Shown piece by piece: positions 23,491 through 33,638 of a stretch of 64,000 nucleotides of DNA. Both the position numbers and the translations under genes were made by a program. Source of the stretch: Verrucosispora sp. NA02020 (GTDB taxonomy: Bacteria; Actinomycetota; Actinomycetes; Mycobacteriales; Micromonosporaceae); assembly GCF_013364215.1 (NCBI RefSeq), contig NZ_CP054923.1:6138001-6202000 (forward strand). The letters are read 5' to 3'. Each line of letters starts with the position of its first letter. Position 1 is the stretch's first letter. The notes below the pieces were generated by a model. The model saw only the letters and a list, made by a program, of their open reading frames with translations, did no database searches and was not told the origin of the DNA.

Positions 23491-24800
23491 GAGCGGCCAC
23501 CTCCGGGGATCACCTCGACGGACGCGCGGCGCTCCGGCCGCAGGGTGGCCGCAGCGGCGCGGACCTGGTCGTCGGTGACCTCACCGACCAGCCGGGGCAA
23601 CTCGCCGAGCAGGCCGGGCTCACCGCGCTGCTGTTCCAGCACCGCCATCCGCAGCGCGCGGGCCAGCACCGCGTCGGTGTCGCGCAGCAGGTGGGTGGCC
23701 ATCCGGGCCTGGGTACGGGCCAGCTCACCCTCGGTGAGGCCGTCGGTGGCGACCCGGTCCACTTCCTCGTCGACGGTCCGCAGCACCTTGTCGACGTCGC
23801 CGCCGGGCGGCAGGTGCGACTGGATCAGCAGGGCGGTCGGGTCGCGCACGTCGAAGGGGTCGCCCATGAAGCCCAGGTAGCCGCCGATGCTGGTGACCGT
23901 GCGGTCCCGGTGCACCAGCCGTTCGACCAGCCGGGAGGCGTCGCCGTCGGTGAGCACCTCGGCCAACACCACGAAGGGCAGGTAGTCGGCGAAGTTCCCG
24001 ATCGGGTCGGGCACCCGCCAGCCGGAGGCCACCGCCGGCAGCGGGGCCAGCCTGTCGTCGTACGCGGTGCGCCGCTCGACGGTCGGCGCCGGCTCGGCGA
24101 AGTCCGGGCGGGCCGGCGCCGGACGGGCCGGCACGTCGCCGAAGTGTCGTTCGATCAGCTCGACGGCCTCGGCGGTGTCGATGTCGCCGCTGACCGCGAG
24201 CACGGCGTTGCCGCTGGCGTAGTAGCGCCGGAAGAAGTCGGCCGCGTCGGCGACGGTGGCGGACTCCAGGTCGTCGAAGGAGCCGTACCCGTCGTGCGCG
24301 TTCGGGAAGGTGTCGAACATGACCGGCGGCAGGGTCAACCAGGGGAACCCGCCGTACGGCCGGTTGAGCACGTTGACCCGGATCTCCTCCTTGACCACGT
24401 CCACCTGGTTGCGCAGGTTCTCCTCGGTCAGCCGAGGGCCGCGCATCCGGTCGGCCTCCAGGAACAGCGCCCGTTCCAGGGCGTTGCTCGGCAGGGTCTC
24501 GTAGTAGTCGGTGTAGTCCAGGTGGGTGGAGCCGTTGAAGGTGCCGCCGGCACCCTGGACGTGCCGGAAGTGGGCGAGCTTCTCCAGGTTCTCCGAACCC
24601 TGGAACATCAGGTGCTCGAAGAGGTGCGCGAAGCCGGTCCGTCCCTCGGGCTCGGACCGTATGCCCACGTCGTAGACCACCGCCACGCCGATCACCGGAG
24701 CACTGCGGTCGGGGGTCAGGACCACCCGCAGGCCGTTGTCGAGGGTGAACCGCTCGACGGGGTACTTCGCGGCTGGGATTCTCGCTCTGCGCGTCGGCAC
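23487..24800 (-). CDS. M16-family zinc peptidase, catalytic subunit
   Basis: A 437-residue insulinase/pitrilysin-family protease. The inverted zinc motif HLFEHLMF (HxxEH, about residues 62-69) is intact and the downstream glutamate ligand lies near ALERALFLEADRM. The N-terminal pattern FTLDNGLRVVLTPDRSAPVIGVAVVYDVG is typical. No signal peptide. Followed by its inactive partner with a 4-base overlap and then nudC, forming a three-gene operon. It probably degrades short peptides as a clamshell heterodimer. Confidence 0.94.
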   Translation of the reverse strand: MPTRRARIPAAKYPVERFTLDNGLRVVLTPDRSAPVIGVAVVYDVGIRSEPEGRTGFAHLFEHLMFQGSENLEKLAHFRHVQGAGGTFNGSTHLDYTDYYETLPSNALERALFLEADRMRGPRLTEENLRNQVDVVKEEIRVNVLNRPYGGFPWLTLPPVMFDTFPNAHDGYGSFDDLESATVADAADFFRRYYASGNAVLAVSGDIDTAEAVELIERHFGDVPARPAPARPDFAEPAPTVERRTAYDDRLAPLPAVASGWRVPDPIGNFADYLPFVVLAEVLTDGDASRLVERLVHRDRTVTSIGGYLGFMGDPFDVRDPTALLIQSHLPPGGDVDKVLRTVDEEVDRVATDGLTEGELARTQARMATHLLRDTDAVLARALRMAVLEQQRGEPGLLGELPRLVGEVTDDQVRAAAATLRPERRASVEVIPGGGRS

Positions 24801-24852
24801 GGCTCCGACCCTAACGCCTCCGCCGAGCCGGGGAGGCGGGTAAGGGCGGCGG

Positions 24853-24906
24853 GTGTTAGCCGGGGACCCCTGCTATACCCGAGGCGTTAGGAAGGGGCCC
24901 TTCCTT
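24853..24906 (-). repeat. Dispersed palindromic element, copy B (degenerate right arm)
   Basis: On the minus strand AAGGAAGGGCCCCTTCC is followed by TAACGCCTCGGGTATAGC and AGGGGTCCCC. It starts immediately after the TGA of the small membrane protein gene. The right arm has drifted, so the long stem is only partial, but the loop motif is kept. Confidence 0.75.
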
Positions 24907-25095
24907 TCATCCGGCGGTGCTGCCCGGCCGCGCGGTCGCGGGGGCAGGGCCGTGCAGGTCCACCAGGCCGGACGGCGCCGCCCCGCCCGGCGTGACGGGC
25001 CAGGGAGCGAACGCCACGGCCGTGGCCAGCAGCAGTCCGACGGCCGCCACCGCGACCACCAGGAGTAGTTCCCGCACCGCCGCCGAACCCACCAT
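24907..25095 (-). CDS. Small membrane-anchored or secreted protein
   Basis: A 62-residue protein with one strong hydrophobic helix (residues about 8-30: RELLLVVAVAAVGLLLATAVAF) and a short Pro/Gly/Ala-rich tail outside the membrane. ATG 25095 has a near-ideal GGGGAGG eight bases upstream, which makes translation likely. No known domain. Single-gene unit ended by palindromic element B. Similar single-helix small proteins are common in this family of actinomycetes; function unknown. Confidence 0.7.
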   Translation of the reverse strand: MVGSAAVRELLLVVAVAAVGLLLATAVAFAPWPVTPGGAAPSGLVDLHGPAPATARPGSTAG

Positions 25096-25244
25096 GGTCG
25101 TTCCTCCCCGAGCTGAGCCGATCCCCCCGGCTCATCCCCCGGCACCCAGCGTTCCCTGGCCGGGAGGTGGTGACAGTCGTCCACCCGACGATTGGACGGC
25201 TGATTACCGACTCAGGTTCCGCCGAACGGCGCCCGACATGCGGA

Positions 25245-25292
25245 CGGCCGGGCCGCCTCCGATCCCAGTGGGTGACGGAGGCGGCCCGGCCG
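25245..25292 (-). terminator. cspA terminator
   Basis: A perfect 17-base stem (25245-25261 with 25276-25292) and 14-base loop, 19 bases downstream of the cspA stop on the minus strand. Confidence 0.85.
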
Positions 25293-25311
25293 GCGCGGGT
25301 GAACCCGGCGA

Positions 25312-25515
25312 TCAGAGCGGACGGATGTTCTCCGCCTGCGGGCCCTTCTGGCCCTGGACGACCTCGAACTCGACCCGCTGGTTCTCGTCCAGGCTGCGGT
25401 AGCCGGAGCTCTGGATGGCCGAGAAGTGAGCGAAGACGTCGGCGCCGCCGCCGTCCGGGGTGATGAAGCCGAAGCCCTTGTCAGCGTTGAACCACTTGAC
25501 GGTGCCAATAGCCAT
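25312..25515 (-). CDS. cspA: Cold-shock protein, CspA family
   Basis: A 67-residue OB-fold RNA chaperone. Both RNA-binding motifs are visible: KGFGFITPD (RNP1) and VFAHFSAIQ (RNP2), with the N-terminus [14 protein letters not shown] typical of actinobacterial CspA. The start has AAGGAGACG upstream. A leader of up to about 200 bases, common for csp genes, separates it from adnB and includes a hairpin with a T-rich flank at 25650-25677. Confidence 0.97.
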   Translation of the reverse strand: MAIGTVKWFNADKGFGFITPDGGGADVFAHFSAIQSSGYRSLDENQRVEFEVVQGQKGPQAENIRPL

Positions 25516-25649
25516 GCTTGTTTCGTCTCCTTGACGGAACGTCGGACCCGCACCTGTTGCGGGGCCGAAAGAGTGAGAGCTCCGGGCGGTTCCCGGAACT
25601 TCTGTCGCTGCTGGTCGCCCCGCCCGGAGAGGTCCGGACATAACAAAGA

Positions 25650-25677
25650 GCGCCTGGGGCCACAATCCGCCAGGCGC
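25650..25677 (-). terminator. Hairpin with T-rich flank between adnB and cspA
   Basis: GCGCCTGG (25650-25657) pairs with CCAGGCGC (25670-25677). On the minus strand the stem is followed by TCTTTGTTAT, so it may terminate the adnAB transcript or regulate the cspA leader. Confidence 0.5.
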
Positions 25678-25736
25678 AAACAGAGCTGGTAACCAAAACT
25701 GCAACGCGGGCACAGTACCACGGATTCGGGCCCGCG

Positions 25737-28700
25737 CTACCTGTCCAGCCCACATTCCGGCAACGACATGATCAGGGCGGAGAGTCCGTCGACGTCCAGC
25801 AGGTCCGCCGGACGGACGGTCGCCCCGTCCCGCACGTAGTGGAACGCCGCGCCGACCCGGTCGACCGGGATCCCGGCCAGCTCGGCCCAGGCCAGCCGGT
25901 AGACCGCCAACTGCACCGAGGCCACCTCGGCCGCCGGTCCCGAGGGCTGGGCACCGGTCTTCCAGTCGACCACGTCGAAGCGGTCGCCGGGCCGGCGGAA
26001 CACGGCGTCCATCCGGCCGCGTACCACCACACCGCCGAGCACCGTCGCGAACGGCACCTCGACCTCGATCGGCGTACGGTCCGCCCACTCGCTGCTCAGG
26101 AACCGCCGTTGCAGCTCCGCCAGCACCTCGTCCGGGGCCGCGTCGGCGTCCGCCGCACCGGGCAACTCGTCGGTGTCGAGCAGCCGGTCCGCGCCGAAAC
26201 GCTGCTCCAGCCAGGCGTGGAAGGCGGTGCCCCGGCGGGCGTACGGGTTCGGTGCGGACGGCAGCGGCCGACGCAGCGACCGGGCCAGCGCCGCCGGGTC
26301 CCGGCGCAACGCGACCAGTTGGGTGACCGACAGGTGCCCGGGCAGCGTCACCTCGACCGGACCGGAGAGCCGGCTCAACTCCGCCCGCTCGGCGAGCAGC
26401 AGATCGGTCTCCCGCCGCCACCGGTCCACCTCCGGATCCCGCGCCTCGTCGTCCGGGGTGTCCGGCACGTCGTCGGTCAGGTGACGCCGCACCAGCGCCG
26501 CCGCCTCGGTCAACGTCGGTCGGCGTACGCCCAGTGGGTCGGCCGGCCACTCGGCCCGGATCACCACCTCGGTCGTCGGGTTCACCGCCTCCGGCGACGG
26601 TTCGGGCGCCCACTCGTCGACCAGGTGACCGGCTCCGGCGTCCAGGCAGGCGTCGTGCACCTCGCGCAACAACCCGGACGGGCCGCGCGGGCGCTTGGTG
26701 CCCTCACCCCACCAGTGGCCGGAACAGAGCAGCAGGCGACGCGGACGGGTCACCGCAACGTACGCCAGCCGGCGCTCCTCCCGCTCGTCGTGGGCCCGCC
26801 AGGCGTCGGTGAAGTCCTCCACCGCCCGGGCCACGCCACGCTGGTCGTCCACGTCCGCCAGGGCCAGCTCGGGCAGACCGTCGGCGTCACCGCGCAACGG
26901 GAACGGCAGCACCCCCAGCCCGCCCAGCCAGTGGTCGGAGTTGCGGACCGGTCCCGGCCACACCCCCCGGCTCAGCCCGGCCACCGAGACGACGTCCCAC
27001 TCCAGCCCCTTGGCGGCGTGCGCGGTCAGGATCTGCACCGCCCCCTCGACCACCTCCACCTCGCCCGGCGACAGACCGCGCTCCTCGTCCTCGGCGGCGG
27101 CCAGGTAGGCCAGGAAACCGGCGAGCGTGGCCCCCGGCGTCTCCCCGCTGAACCGCGCGGCCACGTCGCCCAACGCGTCCAGGTGACTGCGGGCCAGACC
27201 GGCGTCGCCGGCGCCCTCGCCGCCGGCGCGTACCGCCACCTCCACGTCCAGGCCGGTGGTCCGCTCCACGTCCGCGATCAGCTCCGGCAGCGACTGGTCC
27301 AGCCGGTACCGCAGCAGACCCAGTTCCCGGGCGTACGCGCGCAGCCGCAGGTAGCCCTCGGCCGAGTACGCCTGCGCGGGGCCGAGGTCGGCCAGTGCCT
27401 CGACCAGCGTCGCCTCGTCCAGCCGGTCCGGCGTGATCTCGGCCGTACCGTCGTCGGCGAGCTGGCGACGGGCCGCCGCGATGGCCTTGGCCCGACGGTG
27501 CAGCGCGACCAGGTCCCGTGGCCCGATCCGCCACCGGGCACCGGTCAGCAGGCGCAACAGCGCGGCACCGTCGGTCGGGTCGGCGAGCACCCGCAGCGTG
27601 CACACCACGTCGCGGATCTCCGGGGTGTCCAACAGCCCGCCCAGCCCCACCACCTCGACCGGCAGGCCACGTTCCCGCAGCGCCCCCGCGATCGCCGGAA
27701 TCTGGCTGCGCAGCCGGACCAGCACCGCCGTGGTCGGGCGCAGGGTCACCGGGATCTGCTCGGGCAGCACACCCGGCATCCGCGCCACACCACGCCAGGC
27801 GGCCAGCACACTGTCGGCGATCCAGTCGGCCTCGTCGGCGTACGTCGTCAGCAGTGCGCAGTGCACGGTCCCGGCGGCGGCGCCACGCGCGCTGCGGTGC
27901 GGGATCGGATCGCGGACACTGAGCGCGGCGTGCAGCTCCGGCACCTGGGCGCCGGCCGCCCGCAACGGGGTGGAGAGCGCGTTCGCCACGGCGAGGATCT
28001 CCGGCCGGTTCCGCCAACTGGTGGTCAGTCCGAGCACCTGGGCGGGTTCCCCGTCGGTGCGGGCGAACTCCGTCGGGAAGCGGTCCAGGGTGCCGGCGCT
28101 GGCCCCCCGCCAGCCGTAGATGGACTGGCAGGGGTCACCGACGGCGGTCACCGGGTGACCGCCGCCGAACAACGCGCCGAGCAGCACCACCTGGGCGTGG
28201 CTGGTGTCCTGGTACTCGTCGAGCAGCACCACCCGGTAGCGCCCGCGCTCGATCTCGCCGACGCCCGGATGGTCCCGGGCCACCCGGGCGGCCCGGGCGA
28301 GCTGGTCGGCGAAGTCCATCGCCTCGAAGTCGTCCTTGCGCCGGGCGTACGCGCGCACCAGCGGCAGCAGCTTCAACCGGGTCTGCTGGAGCGCGAGGGC
28401 CTTGCGCACGTCGGCGTAGACCCGCCCGGGACGGGACTGCACGTCGGCGAAGAACCGGCCGGTCCACGCGGCCAGGGAGTCCGGGTCGATCAGGTGTTCG
28501 TCCAGTTCACCGGAGAGCGCCAGCACCGCGTCGGTGACCGTGCTGGGCATCCGGTCCACCTCCGACATGTCCCCGTCGTAGTTGCGCACGATCAGGTCCA
28601 CGAGCTGCCAGCGGGACGCCTCGGTGAGCAGCCGGGTGGAGGGCTCGTAGCCGGCCCGCAGGCCGTGCTCGGTGACGATCCGTCCCGCGTACGAGTGGTA

Positions 28701-29096
28701 GGTGGCCACCGTCGGTTCGCCCGCGAACGGGTCGTCGAGCGGGTCCCGTCCGCGCCGCCCCAGCCGGCGCACCAACTGGTCGAGCCGGGTACGCACCCGG
28801 TGTGCCAGCTCACCGGCGGCCTTACGGGTGAAGGTGAGACCGAGCACCTGCTCGGGCCGGACGTACGAGTTGGCCACCAGCCAGACCACCCGGGCGGCCA
28901 TCGTCTCGGTCTTACCCGAACCGGCTCCCGCGACCACCAGCAGCGGCTCCACCGGCGCGGCGATGATCGCCGCCTGCTCCCGGGTCGGCGCCGGCAACCT
29001 CAGCAGCTTGGCCAGCTCCACCGGCGTGTACCGGGGACCGACGGCGGCCGCCCGGGGCGCCGGTGCCGTGGGATTGAACAGGGCGGGCTGGGTCAT
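25737..29096 (-). CDS. adnB: AdnB subunit of the AdnAB helicase-nuclease
   Basis: A 1119-residue protein combining a UvrD-like SF1 motor with a C-terminal RecB-family nuclease. Walker A AGAGSGKT at 56-63, motif [11 protein letters not shown], motif [15 protein letters not shown], motif [13 protein letters not shown]. The nuclease shows GRMDAVF (Asp1030), VVDWKTG (Asp1044, Lys1046) and QLAVYRLAW. With AdnA it forms the mycobacterial-type end-resection motor that prepares double-strand breaks for recombination, the actinobacterial counterpart of RecBCD/AddAB. ATG 29096 is 25 bases after the adnA stop, so the pair forms an operon. Confidence 0.96.
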   Translation of the reverse strand: MTQPALFNPTAPAPRAAAVGPRYTPVELAKLLRLPAPTREQAAIIAAPVEPLLVVAGAGSGKTETMAARVVWLVANSYVRPEQVLGLTFTRKAAGELAHRVRTRLDQLVRRLGRRGRDPLDDPFAGEPTVATYHSYAGRIVTEHGLRAGYEPSTRLLTEASRWQLVDLIVRNYDGDMSEVDRMPSTVTDAVLALSGELDEHLIDPDSLAAWTGRFFADVQSRPGRVYADVRKALALQQTRLKLLPLVRAYARRKDDFEAMDFADQLARAARVARDHPGVGEIERGRYRVVLLDEYQDTSHAQVVLLGALFGGGHPVTAVGDPCQSIYGWRGASAGTLDRFPTEFARTDGEPAQVLGLTTSWRNRPEILAVANALSTPLRAAGAQVPELHAALSVRDPIPHRSARGAAAGTVHCALLTTYADEADWIADSVLAAWRGVARMPGVLPEQIPVTLRPTTAVLVRLRSQIPAIAGALRERGLPVEVVGLGGLLDTPEIRDVVCTLRVLADPTDGAALLRLLTGARWRIGPRDLVALHRRAKAIAAARRQLADDGTAEITPDRLDEATLVEALADLGPAQAYSAEGYLRLRAYARELGLLRYRLDQSLPELIADVERTTGLDVEVAVRAGGEGAGDAGLARSHLDALGDVAARFSGETPGATLAGFLAYLAAAEDEERGLSPGEVEVVEGAVQILTAHAAKGLEWDVVSVAGLSRGVWPGPVRNSDHWLGGLGVLPFPLRGDADGLPELALADVDDQRGVARAVEDFTDAWRAHDEREERRLAYVAVTRPRRLLLCSGHWWGEGTKRPRGPSGLLREVHDACLDAGAGHLVDEWAPEPSPEAVNPTTEVVIRAEWPADPLGVRRPTLTEAAALVRRHLTDDVPDTPDDEARDPEVDRWRRETDLLLAERAELSRLSGPVEVTLPGHLSVTQLVALRRDPAALARSLRRPLPSAPNPYARRGTAFHAWLEQRFGADRLLDTDELPGAADADAAPDEVLAELQRRFLSSEWADRTPIEVEVPFATVLGGVVVRGRMDAVFRRPGDRFDVVDWKTGAQPSGPAAEVASVQLAVYRLAWAELAGIPVDRVGAAFHYVRDGATVRPADLLDVDGLSALIMSLPECGLDR

Positions 29097-29121
29097 GCTG
29101 CCTTCTTCGGAGCTGGCACGC

Positions 29122-32100
29122 TCACTCCTGGTGCTCCGGTCGCCGGACGGTCGGTGGCTCGACCACCTGCCGTCCCTGCCCGGAGACCGGGCAGCTGGTC
29201 CGCACCGGGCAGACCCGGCACTTCGAGTTGGCGACCGCGGCGAAGGTGGCGGCGGCCATCGTATCGGCGGTCCGCCGGACCAGCGCGGTCGCCCAGCCGG
29301 CCTCGGGTCCGTCGGTCGACGCGGCCTGCGCCTGCTCCCGGGCGTCCCGCGCGCCGGTGCCGAGCTGCACCAGCGTCGCCCCGCCGGGCTCGTCGCCGTA
29401 CTCGGCGAACGCCCCCGCCTCCACCGCCGCCTGGTATGCGCCGAGCTGCGGGTGCTCGGCCAGGTCCCGCTCGGTCACGGCGGTGGACTTGCCGGTCTTG
29501 AGGTCCACCACCACCAGCCGGCCGTCCGCGTCGACCTCCAGCCGGTCCACCCGCCCGACCAGCTCGATCGGCCGGTGCGGATCGTCCAGGCGTACCGCGA
29601 ACTCGTGCTCGATGGCGAGCAGCCGGCGCGGATTGGCGGCCAGCCAGCGCAGCAGCTTGTCCACCATCGCCTCGGCGCGGGTCCGCTCCGGCCCGACCAT
29701 CCACCGCGCGGCCAGCTCGATCGCGTCGAACCGGGCAGCCACGTAGTCCAGCAGCGCGCCCCGGTCCGCGCTGGCGTCCTCGGCGAGCATCGCCGCCGCG
29801 TGCACCAGGTTGCCGACCCCCTGGGCGGCGCTGGCCGGTGGGCTCCCGCCGTGCCGTTCCAGCAGCCAGCGCAGGCTGCACCGCAGCGCGCTCTCCATCG
29901 CCGACGGCGTCACCCGGACCGGCTCCCCCTCGTCCACCAGCGGCCGGTCGTCGGAGAGCGGTCGCAGCCCCCACCAGTCGTCCGGGTGCGCGCCGGCGAC
30001 CCCGGCGGCGGCGAGTCGGGCCAGCTCGGCCGCTGCCGCCCGCCGCCGGGCGGTCGACGCCGCCGGGTCGGCCACCGCGGTACGCAGCTCCGCCACCAGC
30101 GCGGGCAGGGTCAACGCCCGGGGCGGCCGACTCAACGGCAGCGTCCGTGGCCCGACCCCGTCGTCCCGGTCCGGAGCATCGTCCCGGTCCGGAGCGTCCT
30201 CCTGGTGCTGAGCGTCGTGCCTGTCGTCGACCTGCGGCGCTCCGCTGCCCGCTCCGGGCGTCGACGGCTCCGGAGAAGCGGGCGGCGGTGGCCCATCGGG
30301 GTTCGGGGTGGGTCCGTCGCCGGGTGGATCGGTCGGCCCGAGTTCGTAGAGGAAGCGGCTGGGCTGCTCCTCGTGGTCGTCGCCGCCGACGGCCGCCGAC
30401 GCGACGGCGCTGACCAGCAGTCGCCGCCGGGCCCGGGTCACCGCGACGTGGAACAGCCGCCGTTCCTCGTCGAGCAACGCGGAGGTCTGTCCGACCAGGG
30501 TGGCGACCTCCCCGGCACCGTCCGCCCGGCCGGTCATCACGTCGACCAGCCGTTCCGAGCCGAGCAGGCTGCCGCGCAACCGCAGGTCCGGCCAGACGCC
30601 CTCCTGCACCCCGGCGACGGCGACCAGATCCCACTCCAGGCCCTTCGCGGCGTGCGCGGTGAGCAGGCGTACCGCGTCGCCCCGGTCGGCGGAGGAGGCG
30701 AGCGTGTCGGCGGGGAGTTCCTGGGCGAGCACATGGTCGAGGAAGACCTCGGTCCGCGCGCCCGGTAAACGGTCGGTGAACCGGGCGGCGGCGTCGAAGA
30801 GCACCAGCACCGCGTCCAGGTCCCGGTCGGCCGCCTCGGCCCGACGCCGCCGGGCCAGGTCGCCCTCACCGGCCACGGCCGGTCCCCGGGCCAGCGCGGC
30901 GGACCACAGCTCGGCCAGCCCGCTGGCCTGCCAGACCGCCCAGAGGACGTCCTCGACGGTGGCGCCCGGTCGACCGGCCGTCTCGCGGGCCACCGCCAGC
31001 AGCCCGGCCACCGTCTGCGCCGACTCGGCCCAGCGCCGCTCCACCCCGGCCAGCTCGGCCGGGTCCTGCAACGCCTCGACGATCAGCTCGCCGGAGGGCC
31101 GACGGTCGCCGCCGGCCAGGGCGAGCGCGCGTAGGCCCTGCCGCAGCCGGCGCTCCGCCAGCGGATCGGCACCGCCGAGCGGCGAGTGCAGCAACGCGAC
31201 GGCGGCCTCCTCGTCCAGCCGCTCCGGCTCCGACGCGCAGCGCAACAGCAGCAGCAGCGGCGCGACCGCCGGTTGCAGGTGCAACGGCAGGTCCTCGCCG
31301 TGCACCACGGTCGGTACGCCGGCGGCGTGCAGCGCCCGCCGCAACCCGGGCAGTTGCCGCCCGGTGGAACGGACCAGCACCGCCATCCGGGCCCAGGGCA
31401 CGCCGCCGAGCAGGTGCGCCTCGCGCAGCGCGTGTGCCAGCCAGGCCGCCTCGCTGGTGGCCGAACGGAAGGTCCGGACCTCGACGGTGCCCGGTGGCGT
31501 GTCGGGCAACGGGTGCAGCCGACGGTGTGCCGCCGGACCACGCAACCGTCGACCCAGCCGGGACGCGGCAGCGAGCAGCCGCTCCCCCGCGCGGTAACTG
31601 GTGGTGAGCAGCACCTGCGCGGCCGGCGCACCGGAGGCGGTGCGGAACCGGTGCGGGAACGTCGTCACACCGGCCGGATCGGTGCCCCGGAAGGCGTACG
31701 TGGAGGAGTCGGGATCGGCGAAGGCCACCAGCGGCGTGCCGCCCCCGGCGACCGTGTCCAACAGGTCGAGCTGCGCGGGGTCGGTGTCGGCCAGCTCGTC
31801 GACGTAGACGTACGCCAGACGACGCCGCTCGGACGCCAGCACCTCCGCGTCGTCGCGCAGCAGACCGGTCGCCGCCCGGACCAGCTCCGCCGGGTCGTAC
31901 GCGACCGAGCCCCGGTTGGCGACGTCCCGCAGCGCCAGCACCGCGACGTACTCACGCAGGAAGCGGGCGGCGGCCGGCCAGTCGGCGCGGCCGAGCCGCT
32001 CGCCGAGCCGGGCCAGCTCGACCGGACCGACGCCCCGCTCCGCCGCCCGCATCAGCAGGTCGCGGAGCTGGGCGGCGAACGCCCGGGTACGCAGTGCCGG

Positions 32101-32673
32101 TCGCAACTCCTCCGGCCAGCCACCCGGTTCGTCGCCGGGCTCCTCCCCCACCACGTCCAGCAACTCACGGATGATCAGATCCTGTTCCGGACCGGTGAGC
32201 AGCCGTGGCGACGGCTCACCCCGCTCGGCGGCGGCCCGCCGCAACAACCCGAAGGCGTACGCCGGGAAGGTCCGCACCAGCGGCTCCCGCACCACCCGCC
32301 GCCCGTTCGCGGCGATCCGCGCCTCGATCCGGTGCCGCAGGTCGACTGCGCCCCGGCGACTGAAGGTGAGCACCAGGACCCGCTCCGGATCGACCCCCTC
32401 CTCGACCCGGGCGGCCACCGCCTCGACGAGCGTGTGGGTCTTCCCGGTGCCCGGTCCTCCGAGGACGAGCATCGGCCCGTCGGTGTGTGCCACGACCTCG
32501 GCCTGCCGAGGATCCGCCGACGTCTGCTCCCCGCCGGACGCGGGTGCGGGTGCGGGTGCGGACGCGGGCGCGGGTGCGGACGGCGGGCCGGCCAGGTCCG
32601 GAGAATGCCCGGTGGCCGGGTCGTTCTCCTGGGTCGGCCCGCCGGACCGACGCACCAACCGGTACGCCTGCAT
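29122..32673 (-). CDS. adnA: AdnA subunit of the AdnAB helicase-nuclease
   Basis: A 1183-residue SF1 helicase-nuclease, first gene of the adnAB operon. Walker A GGPGTGKTH at 72-80; motif II-like YVDELADTDP shows the degenerate DExx box typical of AdnA; nuclease residues lie in VVVDLKTGKS (Asp1057, Lys1059). Cys1152, Cys1155 and Cys1161 (KCRVCPVRTSC) with the upstream cysteine in ALRCSLRWLL form the predicted Fe-S staple of AddB/AdnA-type nucleases. Residues 30-46 (PSAPAPASAPAPAPAS) are low-complexity, encoded by GCGGGT-like repeats (about 32535-32585) that could vary in length between strains. ATG 32673. Confidence 0.95.
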   Translation of the reverse strand: MQAYRLVRRSGGPTQENDPATGHSPDLAGPPSAPAPASAPAPAPASGGEQTSADPRQAEVVAHTDGPMLVLGGPGTGKTHTLVEAVAARVEEGVDPERVLVLTFSRRGAVDLRHRIEARIAANGRRVVREPLVRTFPAYAFGLLRRAAAERGEPSPRLLTGPEQDLIIRELLDVVGEEPGDEPGGWPEELRPALRTRAFAAQLRDLLMRAAERGVGPVELARLGERLGRADWPAAARFLREYVAVLALRDVANRGSVAYDPAELVRAATGLLRDDAEVLASERRRLAYVYVDELADTDPAQLDLLDTVAGGGTPLVAFADPDSSTYAFRGTDPAGVTTFPHRFRTASGAPAAQVLLTTSYRAGERLLAAASRLGRRLRGPAAHRRLHPLPDTPPGTVEVRTFRSATSEAAWLAHALREAHLLGGVPWARMAVLVRSTGRQLPGLRRALHAAGVPTVVHGEDLPLHLQPAVAPLLLLLRCASEPERLDEEAAVALLHSPLGGADPLAERRLRQGLRALALAGGDRRPSGELIVEALQDPAELAGVERRWAESAQTVAGLLAVARETAGRPGATVEDVLWAVWQASGLAELWSAALARGPAVAGEGDLARRRRAEAADRDLDAVLVLFDAAARFTDRLPGARTEVFLDHVLAQELPADTLASSADRGDAVRLLTAHAAKGLEWDLVAVAGVQEGVWPDLRLRGSLLGSERLVDVMTGRADGAGEVATLVGQTSALLDEERRLFHVAVTRARRRLLVSAVASAAVGGDDHEEQPSRFLYELGPTDPPGDGPTPNPDGPPPPASPEPSTPGAGSGAPQVDDRHDAQHQEDAPDRDDAPDRDDGVGPRTLPLSRPPRALTLPALVAELRTAVADPAASTARRRAAAAELARLAAAGVAGAHPDDWWGLRPLSDDRPLVDEGEPVRVTPSAMESALRCSLRWLLERHGGSPPASAAQGVGNLVHAAAMLAEDASADRGALLDYVAARFDAIELAARWMVGPERTRAEAMVDKLLRWLAANPRRLLAIEHEFAVRLDDPHRPIELVGRVDRLEVDADGRLVVVDLKTGKSTAVTERDLAEHPQLGAYQAAVEAGAFAEYGDEPGGATLVQLGTGARDAREQAQAASTDGPEAGWATALVRRTADTMAAATFAAVANSKCRVCPVRTSCPVSGQGRQVVEPPTVRRPEHQE

Positions 32674-33091
32674 CCCGCCATCCCATCACGGCCCTGCGAC
32701 ACTGCCCGACGCGCCACACCCGCCGACGACCCGACGCCCACCCGTCCTCACCGGTCCCGTCCGCTGGTCCCGGTCGCCGCTCCCTCGCCGGCCCCGGCAG
32801 TGACGTGCGGTGGTTCGCGTGCCACCACCCCGACCGGTACCCCGCTGGTCGCCCTTTGCTCTGCTTCACCCCACGCAACGGTTCGGACGAACTTCTGTTG
32901 CGCGGGGTGAAGCAGAGCAAAGGCGGCGAGCAGGTATACCCCGGGAGTCGGCTCAACCCGAGACGGCGCGACCCGAGACGGCGCGAATCACCACACCGGC
33001 GTGCGGCACCGGGCCACCGCCCGGTGCCCCTCGGTGAGCGCGGCCGCGTGGGGCAGGCGGCAAGGGTCAGGCGCGGTGTGGGTGGCGCCGC
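32674..33091. other. Intergenic interval with inverted repeat
   Basis: About 420 bases between adnA and the LOG gene pair. It contains the long palindrome at 32854-32922 and a short tandem repeat (ACCCGAGACGGCGCG twice, near 32957-32987). No reading frame with a ribosome-binding site is convincing. The adnA promoter should lie here on the minus strand but was not recognised. Confidence 0.5.
32854..32922. repeat. 26-base inverted repeat, second palindrome family
   Basis: CTTTGCTCTGCTTCACCCC(A)CGCAAC (32854-32879) pairs with 32897-32922, one mismatch, around a 17-base loop. The sequence is unrelated to elements A-D. Single copy here. Confidence 0.85.
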
Positions 33092-33637
33092 CTAGGTGAG
33101 GGCTGCCTCGATGACGTCGAGGGCGGTGGGGACGGTGTCGGCGACCTGGACGAGATCGAAGCCGGCGGGCTTGAGGAAGCTCTGGTCGGTGACCGCGCGC
33201 AGCCAGTCCATCAACGGGGTGTAGAACCCGTCGGTGTCCACCATCACCATCGGTTTGCGGTGCAGGGCCAGGGTGGCGGTGGTCCAGACCTCGAAGAGTT
33301 CGTCGAGGGTGCCCAAGCCACCGGGCAGGGTGAGGAACGCGTCCGACTTCTCGACCATGAGGACCTTGCGGCTGGCCATCGAGTCGGTGATCAGCAGTTC
33401 GTCGGAGGCGACGTCGGCGACCTCCAGGTCGACCAGCACCTGCGGGATGATCCCGACGGTCCGGCCGCCGGCCGCGCGGGCCCCCTCGACCAGCGCGCCC
33501 ATCATGCCGACGCGACCACCTCCGCTGACCAGCGTGTGCCCTCGTCGGGCGAGTTCCGCGCCGGTGGCCTCGGCGAGGTCGAGCCACCGTTGGTCGAGGG
33601 TACGGGAGGAGGCGCAGAACACGCAGATCGCCGCCAC
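33092..33637 (-). CDS. LOG-family protein (nucleoside-5'-monophosphate phosphoribohydrolase), short form
   Basis: A 181-residue LOG/TIGR00730 protein. The Rossmann start AICVFCASS, the phosphate-binding SGGGRVGMMGAL, the catalytic SRKVLM and PGGLGTLDELFE motifs are all intact. The family removes ribose-5-phosphate from cytokinin-type or AMP-type nucleotides; the physiological substrate in actinomycetes is uncertain. Its GTG start follows the stop of the longer LOG gene by one base (TGA-G-GTG), so the two are translationally coupled and may form mixed oligomers. Confidence 0.92.
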   Translation of the reverse strand: MAAICVFCASSRTLDQRWLDLAEATGAELARRGHTLVSGGGRVGMMGALVEGARAAGGRTVGIIPQVLVDLEVADVASDELLITDSMASRKVLMVEKSDAFLTLPGGLGTLDELFEVWTTATLALHRKPMVMVDTDGFYTPLMDWLRAVTDQSFLKPAGFDLVQVADTVPTALDVIEAALT

Positions 33638-33638
33638 C

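Noticed and set aside
25839..30768. Long plus-strand frames opposite adnA and adnB
   Set aside because: Both lack ribosome-binding sites and domains and mirror the codon structure of the helicase genes; high GC removes stop codons from the antisense strand.
32535..32585. Possible CRISPR or tandem repeat array (GCGGGT units)
   Set aside because: It is a short codon-level repeat encoding the Pro/Ala-rich linker of AdnA; units are six bases with no spacers.
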